Positions 19,662 to 28,261 of a DNA stretch of 51,448 bases are shown one piece after another. The notes under the pieces were generated by a model. It searched no databases and was not told the DNA's origin. It saw nothing but the letters and a program-made list of their open reading frames with translations. The number at the start of each line of letters is the position of its first letter. Within the stretch, counting starts at the first letter, position 1. The stretch comes from Oceanospirillaceae bacterium (GTDB lineage: Bacteria; Pseudomonadota; Gammaproteobacteria; Pseudomonadales; Balneatricaceae), in contig JAERSU010000264.1 of the NCBI GenBank assembly GCA_016845445.1, positions 1 through 51,448 of the forward strand. Direction: 5' to 3'. The position numbers and the translations under genes are program-made.

Positions 19662-20353
19662 GGTTTTCAATCACTTGAAAACCCATTTACCCAACGGGAA
19701 TTAATACTTTTACGGGTGCACAGAACAGACTAGGGCTTGGTAAAGTCCTATTAGACGTCACCCTCAAGCGGTGGGGCTTTAAGGGCGCGTGGATGGGCAA
19801 TAATGGGCGGCTGATAGACTCACCAGATATTGCCGGTTGACTGCGTGGCGCAATCAATAATCAATCTGTTACAACAGTGCAGGAAACCATACCTTCACGG
19901 ATAAGCAGTGGCCAAACTGGGTCGCTGCTAAGATTAACTGCCAGACAGGGGAAGGAAACGCTTAGGGCGCTGGCAGCAAATTGCGTGCCTCTGGCGCATT
20001 GTGCTGCAATCGGCAGCCGTTTCGGAGTCCCAGTATGCTGGTCAAATCCTTGGGTAGGTGCTTCTACACTTAAACACCAAACGTAAATTAATTCGCCGTA
20101 ACCGGGTTAAACAGGTCTGTTTAAAGTAAATAACTCAGGTATTCCTGGTTACAGCCTAATTATTTTGGACAACCGCTAATAGCTAATGTTGTCGCAGGAC
20201 CGCTGTGGCCCAAAATTCGTCTACTGATGCGAATGGCTATGTTGTCGCTCTGGCCGTCTGCAAACTTTTGTTTGCCAATACAAATAGATAGCCAGTTTCA
20301 GTGGCGGATATGTTACCATTTGGGCTTCATCCAAGCAATCTATTTATGCACCC
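19662..20353. promoter_or_regulatory. Divergent rne-rluC intergenic region with probable long rne leader
   Basis: This 692-bp stretch has no gene I can support. It must hold the rne and rluC promoters. In E. coli rne has a 361-nt 5' UTR that mediates autoregulation by RNase E, so a long leader is expected here. On the minus strand TGTTTA, a 17-nt spacer and TAATTT (roughly 20086-20115) form a possible rne promoter that would give a leader of about 400 nt. An 18-bp palindrome lies at 20107-20124. The leader reading is inference from the family and the gap length. Confidence 0.5.
20107..20124. promoter_or_regulatory. Perfect 8-2-8 palindrome, possible operator
   Basis: TTAAACAG and CTGTTTAA flank a GT centre. 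The palindrome lies in the divergent rne-rluC region, about 450 nt from rne and 230 nt from rluC. I do not recognise the binding protein. Confidence 0.4.
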
Positions 20354-21442
20354 ATGCCTGCGTTAAGAAAAGCGATTAAAAAACCGACTAAGAAGTCGTC
20401 CAATAGACCTTCTAATAACACTGCGGTTAAAGCCAAAGCTCGTGCTAGCAGGGCGTCAAGCAAGTCTGGTGCTACCAATACTGAGCCTAAAGTTGGTGAG
20501 GTAGATTTAACCAAGGTGCGTTTTATAACTGTTGAAGCAGACAGAACAGGTCAACGCTTGGATAACTTTCTCATTGGGCAACTTAAGGGTGCGCCAAAAA
20601 GTTTGGTGTATCGCATAGTGCGAAAAGGTGAGGTGCGGGTTAATAAAGGCCGCAGTAAGCCTGATTATAAGTTACAGGCAGGCGACCTGGTGAGGGTGCC
20701 GCCAGTAAGATTGCCAGCGCTGAACCAGGTGCCCGATGTTGGTGCCGGACTTAGTAAACTATTACAAGATGCCATCCTTTATGAAAGTGATGGTTTATTA
20801 ATAGTCAATAAGCCTAGTGGGCTAGCGGTGCATGGCGGCAGTGGCGTCAGTTTAGGCTTGATAGAAAGCTTGCGGCAGGTGTTTCCCCAGTACCGCTTTT
20901 TGGAATTGATTCACCGTTTGGATAAAGATACATCTGGCTGTGTCATGGTGGCCAAAAAGCGCTCTACCTTAAAAACCATTCAGGATCAGTTGCGTGCCCG
21001 TGGCGGCATTAATAAGATCTACCATGCCTTGGTGGTAGGTGAGTGGCCTGAAAAATGTAAGCAGGTTACCGCGCCCTTGTTACGCTATGCTTTGCAATCT
21101 GGAGAACGCATGGTAAAAGTGGATGATCAAGGCAAGGCCAGCATTACCCGCTATCGTATACTTAAGCAATACCAACAATTGACACTTATTGAGGCCAAAC
21201 CGGTCACCGGTCGTACTCATCAAATTCGTGTACATTGTCAGTTTATGGGCCACCCTATCATCGGTGATGATAAATATGGCAATGCAGAAATAGATCAACA
21301 GCAGCGGCAGCAAGGCTTAAAACGATTGTTTTTGCATGCTGCCGAATTACGTTTGCTGGATCCCTCCACGGAAAAAGAAATACACGTAACAGCACCTTAT
21401 GATGAGGCCCTTGGCCAAGCCCTTAGACGTTTATCTAAATAA
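20354..21442 (+). CDS. rluC: 23S rRNA pseudouridine synthase RluC
   Basis: RluC converts U955, U2504 and U2580 (E. coli numbering) of 23S rRNA to pseudouridine. The 362-aa product has an S4 RNA-binding domain (RLDNFLIGQLKGAPKSLVYRIVRKGEVRVNKGR, about residues 67-100) and the RluA-type catalytic domain with LIHRLDKDTSG, catalytic D190. The first 45 or so residues are an extra Lys/Arg/Ser-rich tail not seen in E. coli RluC (319 aa). The ATG has no obvious Shine-Dalgarno, so a later start is possible. Its divergent pairing with rne is conserved in Gammaproteobacteria. Confidence 0.93.
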   Translation: MPALRKAIKKPTKKSSNRPSNNTAVKAKARASRASSKSGATNTEPKVGEVDLTKVRFITVEADRTGQRLDNFLIGQLKGAPKSLVYRIVRKGEVRVNKGRSKPDYKLQAGDLVRVPPVRLPALNQVPDVGAGLSKLLQDAILYESDGLLIVNKPSGLAVHGGSGVSLGLIESLRQVFPQYRFLELIHRLDKDTSGCVMVAKKRSTLKTIQDQLRARGGINKIYHALVVGEWPEKCKQVTAPLLRYALQSGERMVKVDDQGKASITRYRILKQYQQLTLIEAKPVTGRTHQIRVHCQFMGHPIIGDDKYGNAEIDQQQRQQGLKRLFLHAAELRLLDPSTEKEIHVTAPYDEALGQALRRLSK

Positions 21443-21533
21443 GCGCTGAATTGCGAGAATTGCCTTGCCAAAACCGAATTAAAGCTTAGATAATTGGCCT
21501 TATCGAATATCTTATAAGAGTTAAGGAAGCATA

Positions 21534-23147
21534 ATGTATAACACCGACCTTGAGCAAAATGCGGCGAACTTTCAGACCTTGACCCCCTTGTCTTTGTTAA
21601 AACGCGCAGCCGACGTTTATCCTGATGCCACTGCTCAAATATACGGAGACATTCGCCGCAGCTGGTTAGAGACCTATGAGCGCAGTATTGCTATGGCCCA
21701 TGCCTTATCGCAGAAGGGCATAGGCTTGGGTGACACTGTGTCTGTCGTTGCCCATAACGGGCCGGAATTATTTGAAAGCCACTATAGTATTCCCATGGCC
21801 GGTGCCGTGCTCAATGCTATTAATACGCGTTTGGATGCCGAGACCATTGCCTTTATTTTTGACCACGCTGAAAGTAAGGCGGTGATTGTTGATCGCGAAT
21901 TTTCGGCTACGGTTAAAGAAGCACTAACACTGTGTCAGGTAAAACCACTTGTTATCGATATTGATGACCCTACCTTTGACGGTGGTGAGCTGATAGGTAC
22001 AGAAGAATATGAGGCTTTGCTAGAGACGGGAAGTTCTGAATGGCAATGGAAGATGCCTGAAGATGAATGGCAAGCTATTACTTTAAATTATACTTCAGGT
22101 ACCACGGGTAACCCAAAAGGCGTGGTCTATCACCACCGCGGCGCCTACCTCACAGCCATGAATATGGCCTTGGCATGGGATATGAATAAGTTCCCAGTGT
22201 TTATGACCATTGTGCCCATGTTTCATTGCAATGGCTGGTGTTTTACTTGGACAACGGCCTTGATGGCGGGCGCTAATGCCTTCGTACGCCATATTCGCCC
22301 AGATGTCATGTTGGATTTAATTAAGCGTGAAAAGGTCACCCATTTTGGTGGTGCACCCATCGTACTTAATATGATCAACAATGCCCCAGAAGAAGATAAG
22401 CAAGGCATTACCCATCAAGTGAAGGTAATGACTGCTGGGGCAGCACCGCCTGCGGCAGTTATTCAGGCCATGGAAGATTTAGGCTTTGATATCACCCATG
22501 TATATGGCTTAACGGAAACCTATGGCGCCTGTGTCATCTGTGAATGGCAGGCAGACAAGTGGGACCAGCTAGGTGATGCTGAACGTGCCGCGGTAAAAGC
22601 CCGTCAAGGAGTACGGACGCCAAACCAAGAAGATCATGTGGTATTGGATCCGCAAACCATGCAACCAGTGCCTAAGGATGGCGAAACCATTGGTGAGATA
22701 TGTTTGCGTGGCAACATGGTCATGAAAGGGTATTTGAAAAACCCACAAGCGACTGAAGAGGCCTTTGCTGGTGGATGGTTCCACTCTGGTGACCTTGCTG
22801 TTTGGCATGCAGATGGCTACATGGAAATTAAAGACCGTGCTAAAGACATCATTATTTCAGGCGGCGAGAACATTTCCTCTATTGAAATTGAAGGGGTACT
22901 TTATCGCCATCCCGCTGTGTTGGAAGCGGCAGTTGTGGCACGGCCCGATGAAAAATGGGGGGAAACTCCTTGTGCCTTTGTGTGTCTAAAAGAAGGTATG
23001 CACGCCAGCGAAGAAGAAATAATTCAGTTCTGTCGTGATAATATGGCGCGCTTTAAAATCCCTAAACATGTTGTTTTTGGTCCCTTACCAAAAACTGCAA
23101 CGGGCAAAATACAAAAATATGTTCTCCGTCAGATGGTTCCGGCGTAG
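21534..23147 (+). CDS. AMP-forming acyl-CoA ligase, AlkK/DmdB-type
   Basis: This adenylate-forming enzyme activates a carboxylic acid to its CoA thioester using ATP. The 537-aa product has the AMP-binding P-loop YTSGTTGNPKG (from residue 186), VYGLTETYGACVICEW, the hinge motif GWFHSGDLAVWHADGYMEIKDRAKDIIISGGENIS and the C-terminal catalytic lysine in PKTATGKIQKYVLR. The N-terminus (NAANFQTLTPLSLLKRAADVYPD) is characteristic of the family that includes medium-chain ligases and 3-methylmercaptopropionyl-CoA ligase DmdB. TTAAGGA precedes the ATG. A DmdC-type dehydrogenase lies 1.8 kb downstream, but substrate cannot be read from sequence. Confidence 0.88.
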   Translation: MYNTDLEQNAANFQTLTPLSLLKRAADVYPDATAQIYGDIRRSWLETYERSIAMAHALSQKGIGLGDTVSVVAHNGPELFESHYSIPMAGAVLNAINTRLDAETIAFIFDHAESKAVIVDREFSATVKEALTLCQVKPLVIDIDDPTFDGGELIGTEEYEALLETGSSEWQWKMPEDEWQAITLNYTSGTTGNPKGVVYHHRGAYLTAMNMALAWDMNKFPVFMTIVPMFHCNGWCFTWTTALMAGANAFVRHIRPDVMLDLIKREKVTHFGGAPIVLNMINNAPEEDKQGITHQVKVMTAGAAPPAAVIQAMEDLGFDITHVYGLTETYGACVICEWQADKWDQLGDAERAAVKARQGVRTPNQEDHVVLDPQTMQPVPKDGETIGEICLRGNMVMKGYLKNPQATEEAFAGGWFHSGDLAVWHADGYMEIKDRAKDIIISGGENISSIEIEGVLYRHPAVLEAAVVARPDEKWGETPCAFVCLKEGMHASEEEIIQFCRDNMARFKIPKHVVFGPLPKTATGKIQKYVLRQMVPA

Positions 23148-23156
23148 AATACGTGT

Positions 23157-23169
23157 GGGGTCTGACCCC
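23157..23169. repeat. Short palindrome GGGGTCTGACCCC, family (b) half unit
   Basis: This is a contracted relative of the GGGGTCAGACC palindromes at 26771, 47607 and 49951. It begins 9 nt after the stop codon of the acyl-CoA ligase gene. A short T-rich stretch follows. Confidence 0.6.
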
Positions 23170-23199
23170 TTTGTTAGATTTTAAGGAAAACAGTAATAC

Positions 23200-24312
23200 A
23201 TGGACAACCCATTTGATACTAGTGTTGTGCACCAACAGGCTAGTCGTTTATTGCTAGAAGGCCGCAAGGTGACTGTTACCCAGGTGGCTGATGCTATGCA
23301 AATCGAGCCAACGGATCAGTTGCAGGCTGAGTTAGAGCGCTGGTGGCTGGAGCTGGAAGTGCAGGTGCCATTTAGGCAATCCCTAGCTGATAATATACCG
23401 CGACCTGATGTACCGGATACCGTATATCAGTCAGTACAGATGATTTGGGACAACGCGCTTAAGGATGCCCGACTAGAACTAGAACTATCTGCTCGTCAAG
23501 CTGAGCCAAGTCGCAATGAAAAGGGTCTGACCAGTGATGATGAATTGTATTTGTCACGTACGCAAATTGAAGCCTTGGAGGATTCCAATCAGCGTATGCG
23601 AAATCAACTCACGGAGCGTGATACCAGCATAAAAAATCTGGAAGCTGAGCGGGCCATGTTGCGTTCAAGCTTACAGTCCGCGGAGTCTAGCGTAGGGGAT
23701 TTGGAACGTCTCTTGGCGCAAGCCAAAGCCGAAGGTGAACAGGCCGCTAGTTCTCGTGACGAAGCCAAAAAACAGCTTGATCAGCGCATGAAAGAAGAAA
23801 TTCTGCGTCATCAAGAAGCCATCAACAAGGTGGAGAGCAAGGTGAGCTACTATCGCCACCAGCTCGATAAGTTGCGTGACGAATGGGGCAAAAAAGAAAA
23901 TGCCTTAAACGGTCGTATCTCAGATATGCAAGCACAGACTGCGCGCAATGATGTCACCATTGATACCCAAGTACGACAGATTCGCTCTCAGGATGAAGAG
24001 CTAAAACGATTCCGTGGAGAGATTGCCAACCAGTCACGCAGTGTCTCTTCTTCCAATACCCAGATTCTTGCCAATAGCAACCGTATTAAACGCCTAGAAG
24101 ATGAGTTGCAACAACGGGAAGTCGACTTCAAAGAAGCGAAAAAACGTGCCTTGCTCGAAAAGGCCGATGCGACCCGTAGGGAATCAGACATTCGCGGTGT
24201 TTTAAAAGACAAAGAAACGGAATTGAATGTATCAACAGCTAAAGTCAGCGAGCTGCAGAGAGTGCTCATTGCCCGCGAAGAAGAAATTCGTCGCCTCACG
24301 GCAAAACTCTAA
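23200..24312 (+). CDS. KfrA-like DNA-binding coiled-coil protein
   Basis: The N-terminal 115 or so residues (HQQASRLLLEGRKVTVTQVADAM..., then FRQSLADNIPRPDVPDTVYQSVQMIWDNAL) match the pattern of the plasmid KfrA N-terminal DNA-binding domain. The rest, about residues 120-365, is nearly continuous charged coiled coil (for example LEDSNQRMRNQLTERDTSI and KRLEDELQQREVDFKEAKKR) with no other domain. KfrA on plasmids binds DNA and helps maintenance; chromosomal homologues are common but uncharacterised. It follows the acyl-CoA ligase by 52 nt and ends at a strong two-way terminator. I infer a nucleoid- or segregation-related role only from the architecture. Confidence 0.75.
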   Translation: MDNPFDTSVVHQQASRLLLEGRKVTVTQVADAMQIEPTDQLQAELERWWLELEVQVPFRQSLADNIPRPDVPDTVYQSVQMIWDNALKDARLELELSARQAEPSRNEKGLTSDDELYLSRTQIEALEDSNQRMRNQLTERDTSIKNLEAERAMLRSSLQSAESSVGDLERLLAQAKAEGEQAASSRDEAKKQLDQRMKEEILRHQEAINKVESKVSYYRHQLDKLRDEWGKKENALNGRISDMQAQTARNDVTIDTQVRQIRSQDEELKRFRGEIANQSRSVSSSNTQILANSNRIKRLEDELQQREVDFKEAKKRALLEKADATRRESDIRGVLKDKETELNVSTAKVSELQRVLIAREEEIRRLTAKL

Positions 24313-24316
24313 GAAT

Positions 24317-24347
24317 GAAAAATCCCGGCCTTGGCCGGGATTTTTTT
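24317..24347. terminator. Bidirectional terminator between kfrA-like and maoC-like genes
   Basis: AATCCCGGCC and GGCCGGGATT pair almost back to back (the loop is effectively CCTTGG) and are flanked by A- and T-runs. The T-run overlaps the stop codon of the minus-strand hydratase gene. Confidence 0.9.
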
Positions 24348-24771
24348 ATCCATCTTTCTTGTCTACCATCATAGTAGCTGTGCCGGTGGTAACCACCTTA
24401 TCGCCTACCAGGCACTCTGTCTTTAACTTCACTCGACGTCGACGGCTATCGACTTCTTCTACGGTAACCCGTGCTTCGATAGTGTCACCAATCATTACCG
24501 GGGCCTTAAAACGCATTTGTTGTTCTACGTATATACACCCTGGTCCGGGTAGTTGTGTACCTAGGACGGTGGAAATCAAGCCGCCATTTAACATGCCATG
24601 GGCGATACGTTGCTTAAACGGCGTTTGGGCGGCGTAATCGGCATCCAAATGAATGGGGTTGGTGTCGCCAGTCAGTGCGGCAAAGGTGTCGATGTCTTGG
24701 GCACTAATTTGTTTTTCATAACTGGATTGCATACCCACTGTTAAATCTTCTAGGTAATAACCGTGTTGCAT
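24346..24771 (-). CDS. MaoC-type (R)-specific enoyl-CoA hydratase
   Basis: This hot-dog-fold enzyme hydrates trans-2-enoyl-CoA to (R)-3-hydroxyacyl-CoA, in the PhaJ style. The 141-aa product has the catalytic motif FAALTGDTNPIHLDADYA, with the paired Asp and His, followed by RIAHGMLNGGLIS. I use the ATG at 24771 because AAGGAG stands 6 nt upstream; the open frame runs further but has no support. It diverges from the large acyl-CoA dehydrogenase gene across 222 bp, so the two may share regulation. No PHA synthase is in the window, so a role in storage-polymer supply is not shown. Confidence 0.87.
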   Translation of the reverse strand: MQHGYYLEDLTVGMQSSYEKQISAQDIDTFAALTGDTNPIHLDADYAAQTPFKQRIAHGMLNGGLISTVLGTQLPGPGCIYVEQQMRFKAPVMIGDTIEARVTVEEVDSRRRRVKLKTECLVGDKVVTTGTATMMVDKKDG

Positions 24772-24828
24772 TCTTGTCTCCTTGATAGCGGTACTAGTTC
24801 TGCATGCATGATACTGATAGATGCTAGT

Positions 24829-24839
24829 CATTGCGAGTC
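24829..24839. repeat. Isolated half-site of REP-like family (a)
   Basis: GTCATTGCGAG matches the left end of the family (a) elements but has no matching right end. It is probably a remnant, located in the divergent maoC-acyl-CoA dehydrogenase intergenic region. Confidence 0.4.
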
Positions 24840-24966
24840 TAGGTGGGAATTTAAAACAACGGCGTGGATTGTCAGAATGAATTTCGACCTGCAGGTTAAA
24901 TATAAAACCCGTCAGTCAGCTATTTGTCTGGATTTTCGTTTTTCTAGGCGAGAGGTAAAATAGCCC

Positions 24967-24972
24967 TATAAT
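24967..24972 (+). promoter_or_regulatory. Possible -10 box for the DmdC-type dehydrogenase gene
   Basis: A consensus TATAAT lies 21 nt before the ATG. No good -35 box is found at the usual distance, so the promoter may need an activator, or this may be chance. Confidence 0.25.
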
Positions 24973-24993
24973 CAATTACTAAATGGAAAAACC

Positions 24994-26757
24994 ATGTCTG
25001 AATATCGTGCGCCCTTGGATGAAATGAATTTTGTTGTGGATCGACTCCATGATCTAACTAGTCTGTCTGTAGACATCAACAACGAAGATGCTTCTGCAGA
25101 GTTATTAGGTGCAGTATTAAGTGAAGCGGATAAGCTGGCCAATCAAGTTTGGTCACCATTAAATGTACCGGGTGACCAGCAGGGTGTACGCCTAGAAGAC
25201 GACGGTGTTAAAGCAGCGGATGGTTTTGCTGAGGCTTATCGAGCCTATGCTGAAGGTGGCTGGGGTAGCCTCTACTTTGACCCTAACTATGGTGGTCAGG
25301 GACTACCGTTTAGCTTTGCCATGCCCGTAGCGGAAATGGCACAGGCCTCCAACATGTCCCTTGGTTTGTGTTCCATGCTCACTGCCGGCGCTATCGAGGC
25401 CATCCATGCCCATGGTAGTGATGAGCTAAAAGATGTTTATTTAGAAAAGATGATCTCCGGTGAATGGACCGGCACCATGAACCTCACCGAACCACAGGCT
25501 GGTACTGACTTGGCGCTACTTAAGTCAAGCGCAACACCTAATGGTGATCACTTCCTGATTAAAGGTCAAAAGATTTTTATCACCCGGGGTGACCATGATA
25601 TGACTGATAATATCGTCCACCTCGTACTCGCTCGCTTGCCTGATGCGCCAGTTGGGGTGAAGGGCATCTCATTGTTCTTAGTGCCAAAATACCTTGTCAA
25701 CGCAGATGGTAGCCTGGGTGAGCGTAACGATGCTTATGCCATAAATGTAGAACATAAGCTTGGTATTCACGCTAGTCCAACCTGTGTTATGAGTTATGGT
25801 GACAATGGTGGCGCTATCGGTTATTTGGTGGGTAAACCTCATCAGGGGTTGATGGCCATGTTTACCATGATGAACAATGAGCGTTTGGTGGTTGGTTTGC
25901 AGGGCGTAGGCCTCGCCGATCGCGCCTATCAGCATGCTCTAGAATATGCTCGGGAACGGGTGCAGAGTAAAGCCCCTGGACAGCCAGACAGTGGCGCTAT
26001 TATTCATCACCCAGACATTCGACGCATGCTCATGAGTATGCGTAGTTTGACTGAAGCTGGGCGCGCCATTTGTTATTTAACTGCCAAACAAATCGATCTT
26101 AGCCATAACGCAGATGATGCTGAAGTGCGTGCTCAAGCGCAACGCCGGGTGAATTTGCTCACGCCAATAGCCAAAGGCTGGCCGACGGAAGTTGCTCAGG
26201 AAGTAACTTCACATGGCGTACAGATTCACGGTGGTATGGGCTTTATCGAAGAGACAGGTGCGGCACAGTTCTACCGAGATGCCCGCATTCTACCAATCTA
26301 CGAGGGCACTACCGGCATCCAAGCTCTGGATTTAGTTGGTCGCAAGATGTTGGTCGATGGCGGTGCTGCCGTGGCAGATTTAATTGCTGAGATGCAGGCA
26401 GATGTGGCGACCTATGCAGGGGACTTGACGGCAGGCCAAGCCAATAACATGCGCGAAGCTATCGCTGCCTTGGAACTTTCCGTTGAGCAGTTGCTAAGCG
26501 GTGCAGCTGATGATGTTATGTTGGCTGGTAGTATTAGTTTTGATATGTTGATGTTGGCTGGTTACGTATGTGGTGGTTGGCAGATGATGCGTGCCAATGC
26601 CTTGGTTGAAGGCCATGAAAACATCACCTTTGCCATCAACAAAAAGGCCACTGCTGCTTATTACTTAGACCACGTATTGCCACGTGCCTTTGGTCACCTG
26701 CGTTCAATTCAGGCGGGTAGCGCTAGTGTCATGGCAATACCTGCTGACTGTCTTTAA
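24994..26757 (+). CDS. Large acyl-CoA dehydrogenase, DmdC-type
   Basis: This FAD-dependent dehydrogenase forms an enoyl-CoA from a saturated acyl-CoA. At 587 aa it is about 200 residues longer than classic family members: an N-terminal extension is followed by the core (MNLTEPQAGTDLALLKS; KIFITRGDHD), the catalytic glutamate in LPIYEGTTGIQALDL, and an extra C-terminal domain. This layout is that of 3-methylmercaptopropionyl-CoA dehydrogenase DmdC and relatives. With the DmdB-type ligase upstream it could degrade methylmercaptopropionate from DMSP, or medium-chain acyl-CoA. No DMSP demethylase (DmdA) is in the window. Confidence 0.87.
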   Translation: MSEYRAPLDEMNFVVDRLHDLTSLSVDINNEDASAELLGAVLSEADKLANQVWSPLNVPGDQQGVRLEDDGVKAADGFAEAYRAYAEGGWGSLYFDPNYGGQGLPFSFAMPVAEMAQASNMSLGLCSMLTAGAIEAIHAHGSDELKDVYLEKMISGEWTGTMNLTEPQAGTDLALLKSSATPNGDHFLIKGQKIFITRGDHDMTDNIVHLVLARLPDAPVGVKGISLFLVPKYLVNADGSLGERNDAYAINVEHKLGIHASPTCVMSYGDNGGAIGYLVGKPHQGLMAMFTMMNNERLVVGLQGVGLADRAYQHALEYARERVQSKAPGQPDSGAIIHHPDIRRMLMSMRSLTEAGRAICYLTAKQIDLSHNADDAEVRAQAQRRVNLLTPIAKGWPTEVAQEVTSHGVQIHGGMGFIEETGAAQFYRDARILPIYEGTTGIQALDLVGRKMLVDGGAAVADLIAEMQADVATYAGDLTAGQANNMREAIAALELSVEQLLSGAADDVMLAGSISFDMLMLAGYVCGGWQMMRANALVEGHENITFAINKKATAAYYLDHVLPRAFGHLRSIQAGSASVMAIPADCL

Positions 26758-26770
26758 TCGAGCTTTACTT

Positions 26771-26795
26771 GGGGTCAGACCTCAGGTCTGACCCC
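26771..26795. repeat. GGGGTCAGACC palindrome, family (b), inside the end of yigZ
   Basis: GGGGTCAGACC and GGTCTGACCCC flank a TCA loop, with a T-rich stretch after it. It begins 13 nt after the acyl-CoA dehydrogenase stop, and the minus-strand yigZ gene ends inside it. It could serve as a terminator for both genes. Confidence 0.8.
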
Positions 26796-27386
26796 TTTAT
26801 TTTCCCAGCTCAATAAAGCCTTCTTTAATTGCGGTAATTTCGTTGTTTCCAGATTTACCACATAAATTAATTCCTGCTGGTAAAGCCGCTCAACAATTTC
26901 CCCACCATACCGACTACATAAGTGCTCAATCTTGCCGCTAAGGTCATAGGGTAAGCGGATGGTTAGCTTGCTCATTTCCCGTTTCACCTTAGTAGGGCAT
27001 TTGCCGAGCACTGCTTTTACAGCATCACTGTAGGCTTTGACTAGACCACCTGTGCCTAACTTGGTGCCACCAAAATAGCGAATCACTACCACGCTCACTT
27101 CGCCAATATCAGTATGGCTAAGTACCTGCAACATGGGTCTACCTGCGGTACCCGATGGTTCGCCGGCGTCACTAAACCCCCAATATGTACTATTGCCTGG
27201 GGCTTCTGCTACCACCGCCCAGCAATGATGATTGGCATCTGGGTACAGCTGCTTCATGGCGTGCAGATGCTCAGTACAGGCTTGGCGACCAGGAGTATGC
27301 CGCAGATTAGCAATAAACAGGCTGTTTTTAACGTCTATACGAACTTCTAGGTCAGTGCCATCCAAGTCTGGAATCGGGTAACTCAT
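26775..27386 (-). CDS. yigZ: YigZ/IMPACT family protein
   Basis: This is a conserved cytoplasmic protein of the YigZ/IMPACT family (UPF0029). The 203-aa product shows the family hallmarks HHCWAVV, SDAGEPSGTAGRPML and VVVIRYFGGTKLGTGGLVKAYSDA, followed by the C-terminal ferredoxin-like domain (about residues 135-200). The eukaryotic IMPACT protein affects translational control through GCN1; the bacterial function is not settled. The last six residues (GVRPEV) and the TGA are encoded by the family (b) palindrome, so the C-terminus here has been replaced or extended by a repeat. Confidence 0.9.
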   Translation of the reverse strand: MSYPIPDLDGTDLEVRIDVKNSLFIANLRHTPGRQACTEHLHAMKQLYPDANHHCWAVVAEAPGNSTYWGFSDAGEPSGTAGRPMLQVLSHTDIGEVSVVVIRYFGGTKLGTGGLVKAYSDAVKAVLGKCPTKVKREMSKLTIRLPYDLSGKIEHLCSRYGGEIVERLYQQELIYVVNLETTKLPQLKKALLSWENKGVRPEV

Positions 27387-27458
27387 GCGCTGATAAGGCT
27401 AGGATATATGGGTGGTTAATCGTACAATAAGCGACCTGATTCAGCTAGTTAAATCATC

Positions 27459-28259
27459 ATGAACGATCTACAACAACGTTTTGGTGGCCTGCAACGTCTT
27501 TATGGATTGCGCGCCTTTGAAATTATCAGCCAAGCCAATATTTGTGTCATTGGCATTGGTGGTGTTGGTACCTGGGTGGCCGAAGCTTTGGCGCGTTCTG
27601 GGGTGGGTAAGCTTACCCTAATCGATATGGATGATGTGTGTGAGACTAATATCAATCGTCAATTGGTTGCCCTGGATTCAACCATCGATGAGGCCAAGGT
27701 TGACGTGATGTCAGCGCGCATTAAGGATATTAACCCTCACTGCCAGGTAACGTTGGTAGAAGATTTTATTACCCCTAACAATATGGCGGAATACCTCGAT
27801 CAGGGATTTGATTATGTCATTGATGCCTGTGACAGCATCAAAGCCAAGGCGGGGGTGATTTATTGGTGCAAACGCAATAAGGTGCCAGTTATCACCATCG
27901 GTGGGGCGGGAGGGCAAAAAGACCCTACTCAAGTACAGGTGGCAGATTTGTCGCGCACTAAAGCTGATCCACTGGCTGCCAAATTGCGTAATACTTTGCG
28001 CCGCCACTACAAGTTTACTGATAACAAACAGCGTAAATTTGGCGTTGATTGTGTGTACTCCACTGAGCAACTAGTCTACCCCCACCCAGATGGCAGCGTG
28101 TGCTTTGCTAAGCATGATAACGTGGCTGGGGCTAAAATGGATTGTAGCCGCGGCTTTGGTGCCGCCAGTTTTGTAACCGGTAGCTTTGCTTTTGTGGCAG
28201 TTGCTAGGGTACTAGATAAGCTGGTTGCCAAGGGGCAACGTCAAGCTGCGGAAAGCTAA
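27459..28259 (+). CDS. tcdA: tRNA threonylcarbamoyladenosine dehydratase
   Basis: TcdA (CsdL) uses ATP to cyclise the t6A37 modification of tRNAs to ct6A. The 266-aa product has the E1/ThiF-like nucleotide-binding motif VIGIGGVGTWVAEALARSGVGKLTLIDMDDV, the following NINRQL segment and IDACDSIKAKAGVIYWCKRNKVP. The C-terminal half carries DCVYSTEQLVYP and a GAASFVTGSFAFVA segment typical of TcdA. It diverges from yigZ and converges on a DUF1289 gene with a 2-nt gap. Confidence 0.94.
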   Translation: MNDLQQRFGGLQRLYGLRAFEIISQANICVIGIGGVGTWVAEALARSGVGKLTLIDMDDVCETNINRQLVALDSTIDEAKVDVMSARIKDINPHCQVTLVEDFITPNNMAEYLDQGFDYVIDACDSIKAKAGVIYWCKRNKVPVITIGGAGGQKDPTQVQVADLSRTKADPLAAKLRNTLRRHYKFTDNKQRKFGVDCVYSTEQLVYPHPDGSVCFAKHDNVAGAKMDCSRGFGAASFVTGSFAFVAVARVLDKLVAKGQRQAAES

Positions 28260-28261
28260 AG

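Noticed and set aside
19877..20086. 69-residue open frame in the rne-rluC gap
   Set aside because: There is no ribosome binding site, no recognisable family and it lies in the probable rne leader on the opposite strand.
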